From Erigeron canadensis (Eukaryota > Streptophyta > Magnoliopsida > Asterales > Asteraceae): DNA of 64,000 nucleotides. The position numbers and the translations under genes were made by a program. This document shows, one piece after another, positions 1 through 12,100 of this stretch. The DNA lies in NCBI RefSeq assembly GCF_010389155.1, contig NC_057765.1, forward strand, positions 24,120,980 to 24,184,979. Direction: 5' to 3'. Each line of letters opens with the position of its first letter. The stretch's first letter is position 1. The notes beneath the pieces are model-generated. The model worked only from the letters and a program-made list of their open reading frames with translations. It ran no database searches and was not told the DNA's origin.

Positions 1-142
1 TTAAAGAACAAAAGGAAAACTATATGCATGATACAAAATGTACATAATAACTTAACGCTAATGCTATTTTAAAGTGGCAAAGGTTACAAATGAAGCAAGG
101 TGATCATTATTTGCATGCTGAATCTTTAAACTGTATTTGCAG

Positions 143-3100
143 GATGCTAGTTTCGGGAAGAGTATTTTTCTTATTTGTCAAACGCTTGGTGTTGTTTTTG
201 GTGATGTTGGAACTAGTCCACTGTATACCTTCAGTGTTATGTTCAGCAGGGCTCCAATAGAGACAAATGAAGATATTATTGGAGCTTTGTCTCTTGTTTT
301 GTATACATTGATTTTGATCCCACTGATCAAGTACATCCTCATTGTTCTTCTAGCCAATGATGACGGAGAAGGTAAGGTTGACTAATTTGCTTTATATTCC
401 CTTGTAATATCAGCTCGTAGGTGTATTTCTTTATATAGTTGCCTTCTTGAAGTTGACTGTAATTTCTATAATGTTGCAGGTGGTACATTTGCTTTATACT
501 CGCTCATCTGTAGGCATGCTAAGGTCAGTCTTCTCCCAAATCAGCTTGCTTCTGACACACGCATATCAAGCTTCCGATTGAAGGTTCCATCTGCTGAACT
601 TGAGAGATCATTGAAAATAAAGGAGTATCTTGAAACTTCGTTGACTCTGAAAAAGCTTGTTTTAGTGTTGGTGCTTGCTGGCACCTCCATGGTCATAGCT
701 GATGGGGTGGTTACACCCGCAATGTCAGGTCTGTTACTGTTTTAACGCTTCTATCTCATTTCTTATTTAAAGACTCTGATTTAAAAAACTGTTTTTTTTG
801 TTGAGAACTGCTATAACTATCTATTCTGTGTAGTCGTAGTCATCTTACATTTATAACCTTCACTTATTGTTTCTTTCTTGCAGTGATATCAGCTGTTCGT
901 GGTTTTAAGGTTGGAGTTCCGACAGTTGAGCAAGGTGACATGATTTTACATGTAATGCTTAGACGGACAATAATATACAGATAATTCAATAGATGTGATT
1001 GCTTCTTTCTGCTTAGTTTTTTCTGTAGGAGTGTAGTGGTAGAATGTATAATACCTGCTTTCCCCCTGTAATAGCTAAGTTAACCTAGCAACTTACACTA
1101 AACACAGAATTTCAATAGTCATTTTTAAAGATTAGCGCTTTTACATTTGGCCAACACTCATGAACTTTCAGGCATACAATTTATTGACTAAAAGGGTATT
1201 TTTCCCGAGGGACAGTATCTCAGTAGTCTTTTTGTTATTGTTTGTTATATTCTTTGTTAAGTCTATAACTTCAAAGATTTTGTGTTAGTTTCCCACTTTC
1301 CCTTTCTCTGACATTAATTTTTTTTATTAAATTTAACTTTTATCCTTTTAATCAGTTGTCCCGTCTTGTTTTTTATGTATTGCAGATCACGTGGTGATGA
1401 TTTCGGTTGCATATCTTGTTATTCTGTTCAGTGTACAAAAGTATGGAACAAGTAAAGTTGGGCTCATTATTGGACCAGCATTGTTTATATGGTTTTGCTC
1501 TCTTGGGGGCATTGGCATCTACAATCTTGTGAAACATGATAGCAGTGTTGTGAAGGCATTTAATCCTATTCACATCTATTACTATTTCAAGCGCAACTCA
1601 TATAAAGCATGGTACTCTTTGGGTGGATGCCTCTTATGTGCGACTGGTAAACACCTATTACAGATTTAGGACCTTGGATTTTAATCGCTACCTTGCATTT
1701 TAAACACATAGGATTTGCTTGTACACTGAACCTTAGAAACACGGTCATTCATTAAAAAAAGAAAACAGATGCCTCTTAAATGTGGATTGTTGTTACTACC
1801 GAGTTTTATCTTACACGATTTCATTCCTTTTTACTAATGAATTTTAGGTTCAGAAGCAATGTTTGCAGACCTGTGCTATTTTCCAGTGAGAACAATCCAG
1901 GTAAAGCAGTAAGTTGGTACACACTGCAAACGTTACGATAGTGTTACTCTAATTGTAGTTGGGAGACGCTAGTCTGACTGTTCTAAGTATATTTACTTAT
2001 TTCATACAGCTAATGTTGTGCAGATGACGTTCGTTTTTCTTGTGCTTCCTTGTCTTATGTTGGGTTACATGGGCCAAGCCGCATACCTATTGGATAGTGA
2101 TGGTGATGCAACACAGGCTTTCTTTTCTTCCATCCCAGGTGAGTCTCATGTGTGTCTAGCATTCTGATTTAAAGATTATCCTTTTAACTCTCAACTGTGA
2201 ACATACAATGGTTGTAACTCTGGAAGCAACAAATCTGTTTGTACTACTAAGAAAGTAAGAGGTGGCAGTTTTGATCAATTTACTTAACAGTTAATTGGTT
2301 TGATTTATATTTTGTACCACTTGATGAAACAAGTATACTTTAAAAACCAAGTTAACATGAAATTGGTCAAACTGGTCGAGGAAATGTCACCAAGTTGTAT
2401 TTAGATGCTTACAACCTATTAACTCTCTTTATTAAACAAATGAGACTAATATCATAACTATGTAATAATTTATTCTTAAAAATTAAGGAAACATGGAACG
2501 TAAATTTATGCGTGGATAGACCTTACTGATCTGACCTGTTACCAACCTGCCTGACTTGCCCATTAGGCTACCTGGCAGTCATGTATCTATACCTACCTCT
2601 AACTAGTACGTCTATGGCTTACAGTTTTGTATTTTCTTATATTTTGTTTGCAGATGTTGCTTTTTGGCCAGTGTTTCTGATTGCTAATATTGCTGCACTG
2701 ATTGCTAGTAGAACAATGACAACAGCAACCTTCTCTTGCATCAAACAGTCAACAGCCCTTGGTTGCTTTCCACGTCTTAAAATTGTGCATACATCTCGCA
2801 AGTTCATGGGTCAGATCTATATTCCGGCCATCAACTGGTTTCTAATGGCATCTGCGGTGCTGCTTGTATGCACCATTGCAAGCACCAATGAGATCGGGAA
2901 TGCATACGGTACTCTTTCCTTCAATATTAGAGGTGGATGGGCTGGGCAGTTTGGGTAAGGATTTTAAACAAGTTGACCCACAACTACTTTTTTTTTTTTA
3001 ATTTTTGTTTGGACTTTTCTTGTAAGCAATAGTGCATTTGGTATGCTTACAATGCAATATAGGAGGTTGTATGCATAATAATGCACTTTAGCTGGATTTC

Positions 3101-4814
3101 ATCCCATGTTACCCTTCAACTCATACCCTTTTATTAGTTTAATTTCTTTGTATAAAGTATAAACCATATGGTTTTGTTGAGATATAACTCAAGTTAACCT
3201 GCTTAAAAGCAAATTGGTTGAACTCGAATTTGACACTTTGAAAGGTCCAGCTACTTAGCTTCCATGTTAACAAGGATCTCTATTATAAATACAGGTATTG
3301 CTGAGCTTGGGGTGATGATGATGACTACTTTCTTAGTAACCCTTGTGATGCTTCTTATATGGCAAATAAACATAGTTATTGTGGTCCTATTCTCTCTGAT
3401 TTTTCTTGGTTTAGAGTTGCTATTCTTTTCATCAGTCTTAAGTGGCATCGGGGATGGAAGTTGGATCATACTGGTTTTCGCTATAGTTATCTTTCTTATA
3501 ATGTGCATCTGGAACTATGGTAGCAAGCTCAAGTATGAAACGGAAGTTAAGAAAAAGATGTCAATGGATGTATTGCGTGAATTGGGCTGCAATCTTGGAA
3601 CTGTTAGAGCTCCTGGTATTGGATTGTTATACAATGAACTGGTGAAGGGTGTGCCTGCGATATTTGGACATTTTCTGACTACTCTTCCGGCTGTACATTC
3701 AATGATTATTTTCGTCTGCATAAAGTATGTCCCTGTTCCTGTTGTTCCTCAGAATGAGAGATTCTTGTTCAGGCGAGTCTGCTCCAAAGGCTATCACATA
3801 TTTCGTTGCATTGCCAGGTAAATATCATTTTCGTGATAATTTTGTGCATGTAGTAATGCTCTATCTAGAAACCCGACTACAAGTTGTTTCCTTGAATGTT
3901 CTTAGTTAATAGATGTGGCAAAATGATAAGCTGGGTAACAGATCCAAAATTCTAAATGGGTGATTTTTGGGTATGGATTGAATTGGTGGGTTGATCTCGA
4001 ACACTTTTTGTCCAAAGTATCTTTGAGTGTATATTTAATGTAGTATTAGTGTGTTAAATTAGAGTACAAGAGTTAAGTATTTTCAATAACCATCTTATAC
4101 TTGATTAAGTTATGGATTTGGGATGCTTGATGCTTTAGGAAAACGTTTTTGGGCAACTTTAGCCAGTGTCCTGTTAAACTACATTCTTAATGTCTTTTGT
4201 ACCCATCTGCCAGCTGTAATTATTTTACTTGCGTAGTGTCAAGACCACTTCCCTGATTTATTCTCTTACAGTTCAAAGTCCATTTTTACAGGTATGGTTA
4301 CAAGGACGTTCGTAAAGAGAACCACCAAATATTTGAACAACTACTAATTGAAAGCCTAGAGAAGTTCATCCGTCGTGAAGCTCAAGAAAGATCATTAGAG
4401 AGTGATGGGGATGATGATGATTCTGATTTTGAAGATGACCCATCGCGTGTCCTTGTCGGCCCAAATGGCAGTGTTTATTTTGGTGTCAACGACACCGGTA
4501 ATGGGATCGACAATCACTACATAACAATCTCAGAAACAACCACTTCAAACGAGCCCGATAAGGCTCCTGCCAACTCAGATCCCGAGCAAAGTCTTGAGAA
4601 CGAGTTGGCTTTCCTACACAAAGCCAAGGAGTCGGGGGTTGTTTATCTTCTTGGACATGGAGATATTAGAGCTAAAAAAGACTCATGGTTTATTAAAAAA
4701 TTGATCATAAACTACTTTTATGCATTCATGAGGAAGAATTGCAGGAGAGGGACTGCAACTTTAAATGCACCCCGCTCACACTTGATTCAAGTGGCCATGA
4801 CTTACATGGTGTAA
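143..4814 (+). CDS. KUP7: KUP/HAK/KT potassium transporter, KUP7-like (5' partial, 9 exons seen)
   Basis: Predicted K+ uptake permease of plant membranes (K_trans family). Exons by splice sites and phase: 143-371, 480-728, 884-934, 1386-1646, 1848-1900, 2024-2138, 2654-2908, 3295-3817, 4292-4814. They join without a stop into 752 residues plus TAA. The first visible exon opens with the family hallmark [15 protein letters not shown], followed by about twelve hydrophobic segments, the GQAAYL block and a soluble tail. The tail has an acidic run ([12 protein letters not shown]) and ends in [18 protein letters not shown] and QVAMTYMV, which I recognise from KUP7/KUP12-type members. KUP7 proteins are about 850 residues, so roughly 100 N-terminal residues lie upstream of the window; positions 1-142 are intron. 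A second donor (GTAAGG after 2954) would break the frame. Family assignment is sure; the KUP7 subgroup is likely. Confidence 0.93.
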
Positions 4815-6169
4815 ATGAGTTGATTTATAGTAGATGCTTAATCCAGAAATAAGCTGATTTAGCTTTGTTATGAAGATAAGGGCTGTTAACTTGGTGGCTG
4901 TTAGTTTTATCCACACACATGCTCTTCATTGTTGGTACCGATTTTGACATCTTTGATTGCCCATCTTTTGAGATGTAGTTATTTGTAATGGATGGGCGTA
5001 TTATGTAGACTGCTTGAATTATGGGTTCGGCAGTAAACCTAAACCATAGTCATATACTTTTTGCATACTGCCAAAGTTTGAATGGATATAACATAGCCTG
5101 GTTATTGAGCTACAATGATGAAAGGAAATTCAAATTTATCTTTGTTTATACGTTTGGTGTTGTGATTAGAAGTGGCATAATGGGTGGGTGGTCAAGATTA
5201 TTAGGCTACATTTCGGATTGTAGCTTATGTTAAATTGGAGATATTACATGTAAAAGCTATTGTGTGTTTGGCTTCTTCATTACAAGCTCCATAGACATTT
5301 TTAACTTTTTTGTATGATTAATATGCTAATATGATTTTAGAAACTAAAATTACACAGTTAGTTTGGCTTAGCAGTTAAAGGAATTCTAAGTTTTGTTTTG
5401 TATTGATTTGGTAAACGTTTTCTAGTTATGGGGTCATAAGGAATTTTAGGTGGGCACATTATGTTAAGCTATGTATGAGTTATACTTAGAGATGAAAGTT
5501 TTGTTTCATTTCTCGATAGTGGGAAGCTCGTGAGCTTATTATCTCAGAACAAGTTCATAAGATCTACCTTTTTACGTTCTCAAAGCCCATGTGTGATGGA
5601 CATGAGGGCAAGAAGAAAGAGAAGGATGAGGTTTCTCTCACCTTCGGCATAATGGTCCCCAAGGAGGAGCCTGCACGATGGGCCAGGAAGATTCAACCTA
5701 CCTAAGTGAGAGTCAAAATTCAAACGGCATTATAATTATCATCACAATTTAAAAATACTCCAAATTCATCAACTGATAAACACCCTAGAAAGACAACCCA
5801 TATGGAAACAGTTGAGCCAGAAACCGCAAATGTCAAAAAAATAAATAAATAAATAAATTGGCAGAGCTGGGTAGGATAGTTAAGCTTTTCTACATATTTT
5901 TTTTTTTTTTTGCAGATCAACATTTGGCAATGCATATATAATGGACTAACGCAGAAAGAAAAAATGAGATCATATATAATGGTTAGAAGAGGTTCTGTAC
6001 TCATTAAAAGCTGCACATGTAAGTGCATCCTTGTCTGCAAAATAAATAGAGAAGACAAAAATGACTAACATAACCCCTATCTTACTATAACTATCACCAT
6101 GTGTCTTCTTTCCCCAAATGATACAAATCTTTTGCTTTGTTAACCGGCCATCATGAATCTACATACAAT
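4815..6169. other. Intergenic region between two convergent genes
   Basis: Holds the 3' untranslated and terminator sequence of the potassium transporter on the left and of the copper ATPase on the right. AT-rich, with a T-run near 5900-5913 and a short AAAT run near 5839-5857. One exon-like open stretch at 5520-5705 is listed separately. No transposon ends recognised. Confidence 0.6.
5520..5705 (+). other. Unrecognised exon-like open stretch (62 codons including stop)
   Basis: After a TAG that could be a splice acceptor (5517-5519), a frame stays open from TGG to TAA. It reads as a mixed-composition peptide with a charged run GKKKEKDEVSLTFG and ends in PARWARKIQPT. GC content is visibly higher than in the flanks, as in coding DNA. 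No family recognised. It could be a captured gene fragment, a last exon, or chance. Confidence 0.22.
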
Positions 6170-9100
6170 CTAAGTGAGGGTTTTGGGTGCGGGAGCTTCT
6201 ATGTCTTCTAGGACTTCATAAGATGGTGCTCCATTAATTCTTTTCTGTTGTGATGTGAATCTGAATCTAAGAAGTAATGAATTAGTCATCACACCGATCG
6301 AACTCAAACCCATGAGGGCGCCCGCAATTGAGGGAGTAAGCATCAACCCCGTTACTGGCAACAAAGTTCCTGCAGCTATAGGAATCCCAACCTGCAATTA
6401 TGCAGTTATATTAGTTTTATAGAAACATGCACTAAGTTAATAGCACCTTCAATAGCAAAATCACCCACAGATATCCTACTCATTTCTTATGACTTACCAT
6501 AAACCAGATTTTAGTTCCGTGTATAGACACAGTTAGGTTTAAATGACGACGTTAAAATATTTAGGATTGCTATTTATGCATAGTGATATTTTTGACATGC
6601 ATATACATCCTTAGATTTTAAATCTTTCCACTCTCAATCAGTTGCAATTTCTTTAAGATCAAATAAATTAAATTTATATATATTGTGTGCAGAGCTCTAA
6701 TTTATATAGGGGTTGGGTATTGTAAAACAAGTATTAAGGTAAAATAAATAAGACAAGATCTTGACCCTTTGATCATGGTTAAACTGATGCACGAAGATTC
6801 ATGAACCAATTGATGCACGATGCTTTTCATGATGCACGGTGATTTTCAGTGCAGAGAAACCTATTGTTTTATTTGTTTTACTTTAATACTTGTTTTATTT
6901 TACCTAAAACCAATTTATATAAATTCAATTTTATATGATGTAGAGATTTTTGTAATGATATCTTAAACATCAAATAAAAATTTAGTGTATCCATATTATA
7001 TTAAATCTTGGGATTTTTAGATAGGAAAGTCCAATTTTAGGTAAACTGAGCTTCTGATTGCCTTTGGTCAACAGAAAAATTAAGCATTGTGATTGTCAAC
7101 TAAGAGTAACGGTCTTTTGTTAATATTATATTAGCATAACTATGTTTTTACTCTGAAAATACAGTATGATAGAAGTACGACGTTATTAAAATACCAATCT
7201 AACTTCTATTACAATGTCTTTAGAGGGTTGTATATATTGAAAATACACACTGGACTAGTTTTAACCCACTTGCCCCATTTTGACATGTTTCTCTTTTATC
7301 TTCTTTTTCCATTTGTTGTTATCTGACCCATATGAAATTATACATACCACTTTATGGAACCTTTACGCTCATTTTATTAGTTATAATTATCTGCGATGTG
7401 ACTTTTGAGCTTTTGGTCCTTAGTCGAAAAGATCTCAGCTCAACCTATTGCAGCCATAAGAATCAAGAGGAACAAACAAGAAGTATTACTTACAATATTG
7501 TACCCAAAAGCCCACCAAAGATTTTGCTTCACAGTCTTCATCGTTTGTCTGCTAAGCTCCATTGCATCAATCAACTGCAAAGGGGTATATGCCAATTAAC
7601 ATGCTACATTACTATACTGTGCTACATCTATATCTTAATAAAGTCGTCACTTTTTGAGACCATTCTCTTTTAATGGTCTCACATACACCACGCCCATCAA
7701 GTATATCATCCCACATTCCCATCTATGGTTCAAATCGGTAGTAAGTGCAAAAGGTCTGCCAGATTGGGCACAGGTCAAAACGGGTACCTTTTAGATCATG
7801 ACAGGCTGGACCGACCAGCAAACACTTTTTTGTCTTCTTTTCTTGAATATTAACAACAATTGATATCTTTAAAATTTAATATTTTTAAAATTATAATAAC
7901 AATAACCATATGATACAAAATAATATTTAATGTATTAGGCAATTACACTTATAACTTTAGAACTGTTCTGCTTTAGCTATTTACTTTGAAATTTTACTCG
8001 TTTGACCCCATGAGAAACGAAGTATAACCCAGACAGAACAGTTTACTCATAAATGGGTCTACTTAAGTGTATGAGACGCTTTCTTCCTACACAACCAGAG
8101 TGGCAATTATCATTGGGAGAACAATCTCTATGATTCTATAGTTGAGAAAGTGACAGAGGGTACCTGTGAAATTTTGTTACCCATGAGCACAACTGACGCG
8201 ACCTCGCTGGCAGCTCCAACACCTCCACCTATGGCAACTCCTACGTGTGATTCAGCCAAGGCAGCAGCATCATTGATTCCATCCCCAACCATAGCAACAA
8301 CATGTCGATCTTTCTGAAGTTTGCTGATAAATTTACTTTTTTCATCAGGTTTAACTCCATAGAACACCTACCAAAAACACAGATTATTACCATTTTATCT
8401 CAAAAGGTTTTCCCATTTTCCCTAATAATTCATTATTTAAGTTTACAAATTTTATAAGGGGAGGGTATGACTGCACGTTGACACATACCCAAACAAGAAT
8501 GAAATGTCTGTACCTGTTCCTTTGGAATACCAACTACAGAGGCAACATATTCAGCTGAACTCTTTTTATCCCCGGAAAGCAAGTATACATTAATTCCTTG
8601 ATTAGTCAAAGATTGAACAACATGTGCAGCATCTTCTCTTATCTGATCCTCAACGTAAATAAGTCCTGCAAGGACACCATCTACCCCCACATACACCACT
8701 GACTGATTTTTAAACTCTTCAGTTTCTACAAATGGATTCTCAACAACTCCATGCCTGCATTGGAATCAATTATAGAAATAAGACTCCAGCGTTAAGTACC
8801 AGATTACAGAACCACTACCAACGGCCTCTTCAAAGCAAGAGATGGCAGGTCGGTCAGATTGGCGGACGGTCCAAAAATCAAGACTGAACTACTGAAGCAC
8901 CCGTTGATTTGGGTAGACCCAGAGACATTTTGTAAACATCAGAAGCATTAATTATGATTGCAAAATATTATATTAATAACCTAAATCTTTATATGAAGTA
9001 TAACATTAGGATTTTGTTTGTATGTATACGTGTATTATACATATATATCATAGTGTGATAAATGTGACAAATTTGGTAGGCCTACAAACATGCCTAAAAA

Positions 9101-12100
9101 TCTGGTGCACATGGCAGATCAAATATTAAGATTAAGAAAGAGAATGAGTGAAATCCATGTGTGTCAACACCAGATGTTTAGGCATGTTTTCAGACCTACC
9201 AAATTAGTCACATATATCATTACTCTAACTATGAGCATGGATACCTTTGATTATGACTCACTCCATCTATTAAGTTTCTTTTTAATCGACAAATTGAGTG
9301 AATCTAGGAATCTGTACAGAAATGACTCAACAGAACATGATAGTAATGGAGCTACAAAGAAATGCTTGTGTAAGTCTGAAAATTCATCACAAACACAAAC
9401 TCATGCCACTTCAGAATCTATAGAAGAATGGTTGATTATTCTGTACCTCCTAACCCATTCCAATGAACCAACAGAAATCATCTTTTTCCCAACTGAGGCT
9501 ACTGCACCAGATCCAGGTTCCTCCACAAATGTTCCATCATCAGCCTGCATAAAGAATACTCTCATGAAATGACTATAACTCTATAAGATCAACTCTAGAG
9601 TCTCCAACTTACTAGATGTTCGCGCAGTAAAAATTCAAACGTAGTTTACTAGAGAAATAGGAATAAAATGTATTATTATATCTAACCAGTTTAATTTTAA
9701 AAAAATAAAAAACCTGGACAGTCTGAGCCATGGACTATTTTGATACGGGATCAAATTGATATTGTTCTCTTTGAGCCAGTCAAACATTTAGTTACAAACT
9801 CAACTTTGGATGATTCAGAAGAGTAACTTCTTAGTAGAAAATATAGATACAAAGTTATTGCACAAAACTAATCTGGTGGTAGATATGAAAAGCCACTAGT
9901 AAAAACTTTCAAGAAACAAAAATAGGATAAAGTTAAAAAGATAACATTCTTTGTATATATGTACTTGAGCCAAATGCAAATAGGCCCATTCATTTTGGTA
10001 GATAACTGTATTGATAATTGTTTTGATGGAGATATATATGAGTTATCAAGATTGAACAATTGCTGGTAGTGGTGGGGGTAAATGTGAGATACCAAGTGAA
10101 TATAAAATAAAATTAAAATACGTAATAAAACGTTGAAGACGAAAATTAAATTCTTTTAACTATGGCATATGGAATTTTAAGTAAATTATGTGAAATTTCT
10201 CTGGCTAGCAGACAATATTATGTACCTTTACATTAGGGCATTTAGCACGCCGTGCAGCTTCCACTATAGCTTTACCAATTGGATGAATTGTATTAGATTC
10301 AACAGCAGCAGCTAACTTCAGTACATCAATATCAGACCATTTGTCACTTGAATTAAGCCTGCATCATAGTTGCATTCAATTATACCAACAACAACTTGCA
10401 TTAGGTAGAATTAGATTCTATTATAATAGTTTATACAATTGACTTCCGGTAGTATCACACTCAAAATAATATCAATTAGTATATTGACAAATGTATTCAC
10501 CCAGAATATACAAAAATTTGCTCTTCTCACGAAGTCTCAAAATTAGAATACCAAATTCACTCTTACCCATTAAACTATTTAAGTCATTCTAATTTCCAAG
10601 AACTCCCGTCCCCCACAAAGATTGGCCTCGGCCCCAAAAATGTGACTCCCCACTCTATAAGTTGGTAGACCTTACTTACCTAACAGATTTTATAAACTAA
10701 TACAAATATATAACAACTAATTAGGATCAGAAACTTGGAACAATACTCAACTGTAACTCGGAAAAGTCGCCAGATGTTGGAGTCACTATATTTGTGACAA
10801 CAGGTTTGCCAATGGTTAACGTTCCTGTTTTGTCAAAAACAATTGTGTTGACTGTAGAAAATTTCTCTAAGATACTTCCGCCACGCAAGAGCAATCCTTT
10901 TGTAGCACCAAGTGAAGTCCCAACCTAAATTGGCAGGATAAAATAAGATCAGACCATTGATTTGTTTACATTCACATTAAGCACGCCTTTGATCATGTGA
11001 CGTTCATGTATATATCTTGGAGAAAAAGAGCTTACCAGCACAGCAGTTGGTGTTGCTAAACCCAGTGCACATGGACAAGCAACAACCTGCATCACAGAAC
11101 AGATGTTAAGCTTTCAAATAAAATGATAAAAATCCCAATAGCTATATGTCCTTTTATTGAATGAAAAGATGAAATACCAAAACACTACAAGAGAGCTGCA
11201 ATGCTAGTGACATGGAACTTCCATGGTGAAGAGTGGCTGGCAAAATATGCATACCAAAAGCACTCCAAAACATAAATGTAGCGGCAGAGATTGCCATCAC
11301 ACCATAAGTAAAGTGTCCAGCAACCTAGTACAAGAAAGATGGCATTAATATGAGCAAAATAATAAAGCAAATTATTATATTCATAATGAAAAAATTGTAA
11401 TTTCATCATCTAATAATAAATATAGAGATGTATTCACAACAGGATATGAGATGAATGTAGGACCTTGTCAGCCAAACGTTGAACAGGAGCTTCTCTACTC
11501 TGAGCTTCTTCTACCAAACGCACAATGTCTCCCATAAAGGTTTCACCGCCTGGCCTTTGTACTTCAACAGTAAGCGCTCCATTAAGGTTTATACTTCCTG
11601 CTGACACTTCAGCCTACAACACAAGAAATTATTTTAAAAAATAAAAATAAAAAAAGCATTATCAAATAAATCATAATTGTCAACATCTTACAAACCCACA
11701 CAAAAACAATCTATAAAATGTGTATTTTCTCAAAACTGATGTCATATTTACCCCCGGAAGCTTAGTAACTGGAAGTGGTTCCCCAGTGAAACTTGACTCG
11801 TCCACTGCACTTCTACCAGCTCTGACTATACCATCGGCAGGAACACGATCCTGAACAGTGAGCATAATATTTTGTAAATAGAAGCCAAAATTAAAGCTAG
11901 AACACACACTTTATTATGAAATTTTGTAAATGAATTATGTCTTAAACTTACTCCAGGTAGTACAACAATTCTATCTCCTATGGAGAGACTATCACAAGGA
12001 ACGTCCACTGTTGAGCTCGATTCTTGAGCATCATCAGTCACTAGAAGACGAGCTTTTGGTGGCAGAACACTAAGAAGGCTTGTCATGTCACTGGTGGCCT

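Noticed and set aside
2909..2954. Extension of KUP exon 7 to a second GT donor
   Set aside because: It adds 46 bases and breaks the reading frame, whereas the donor after 2908 restores the family sequence NAYGIAELG.
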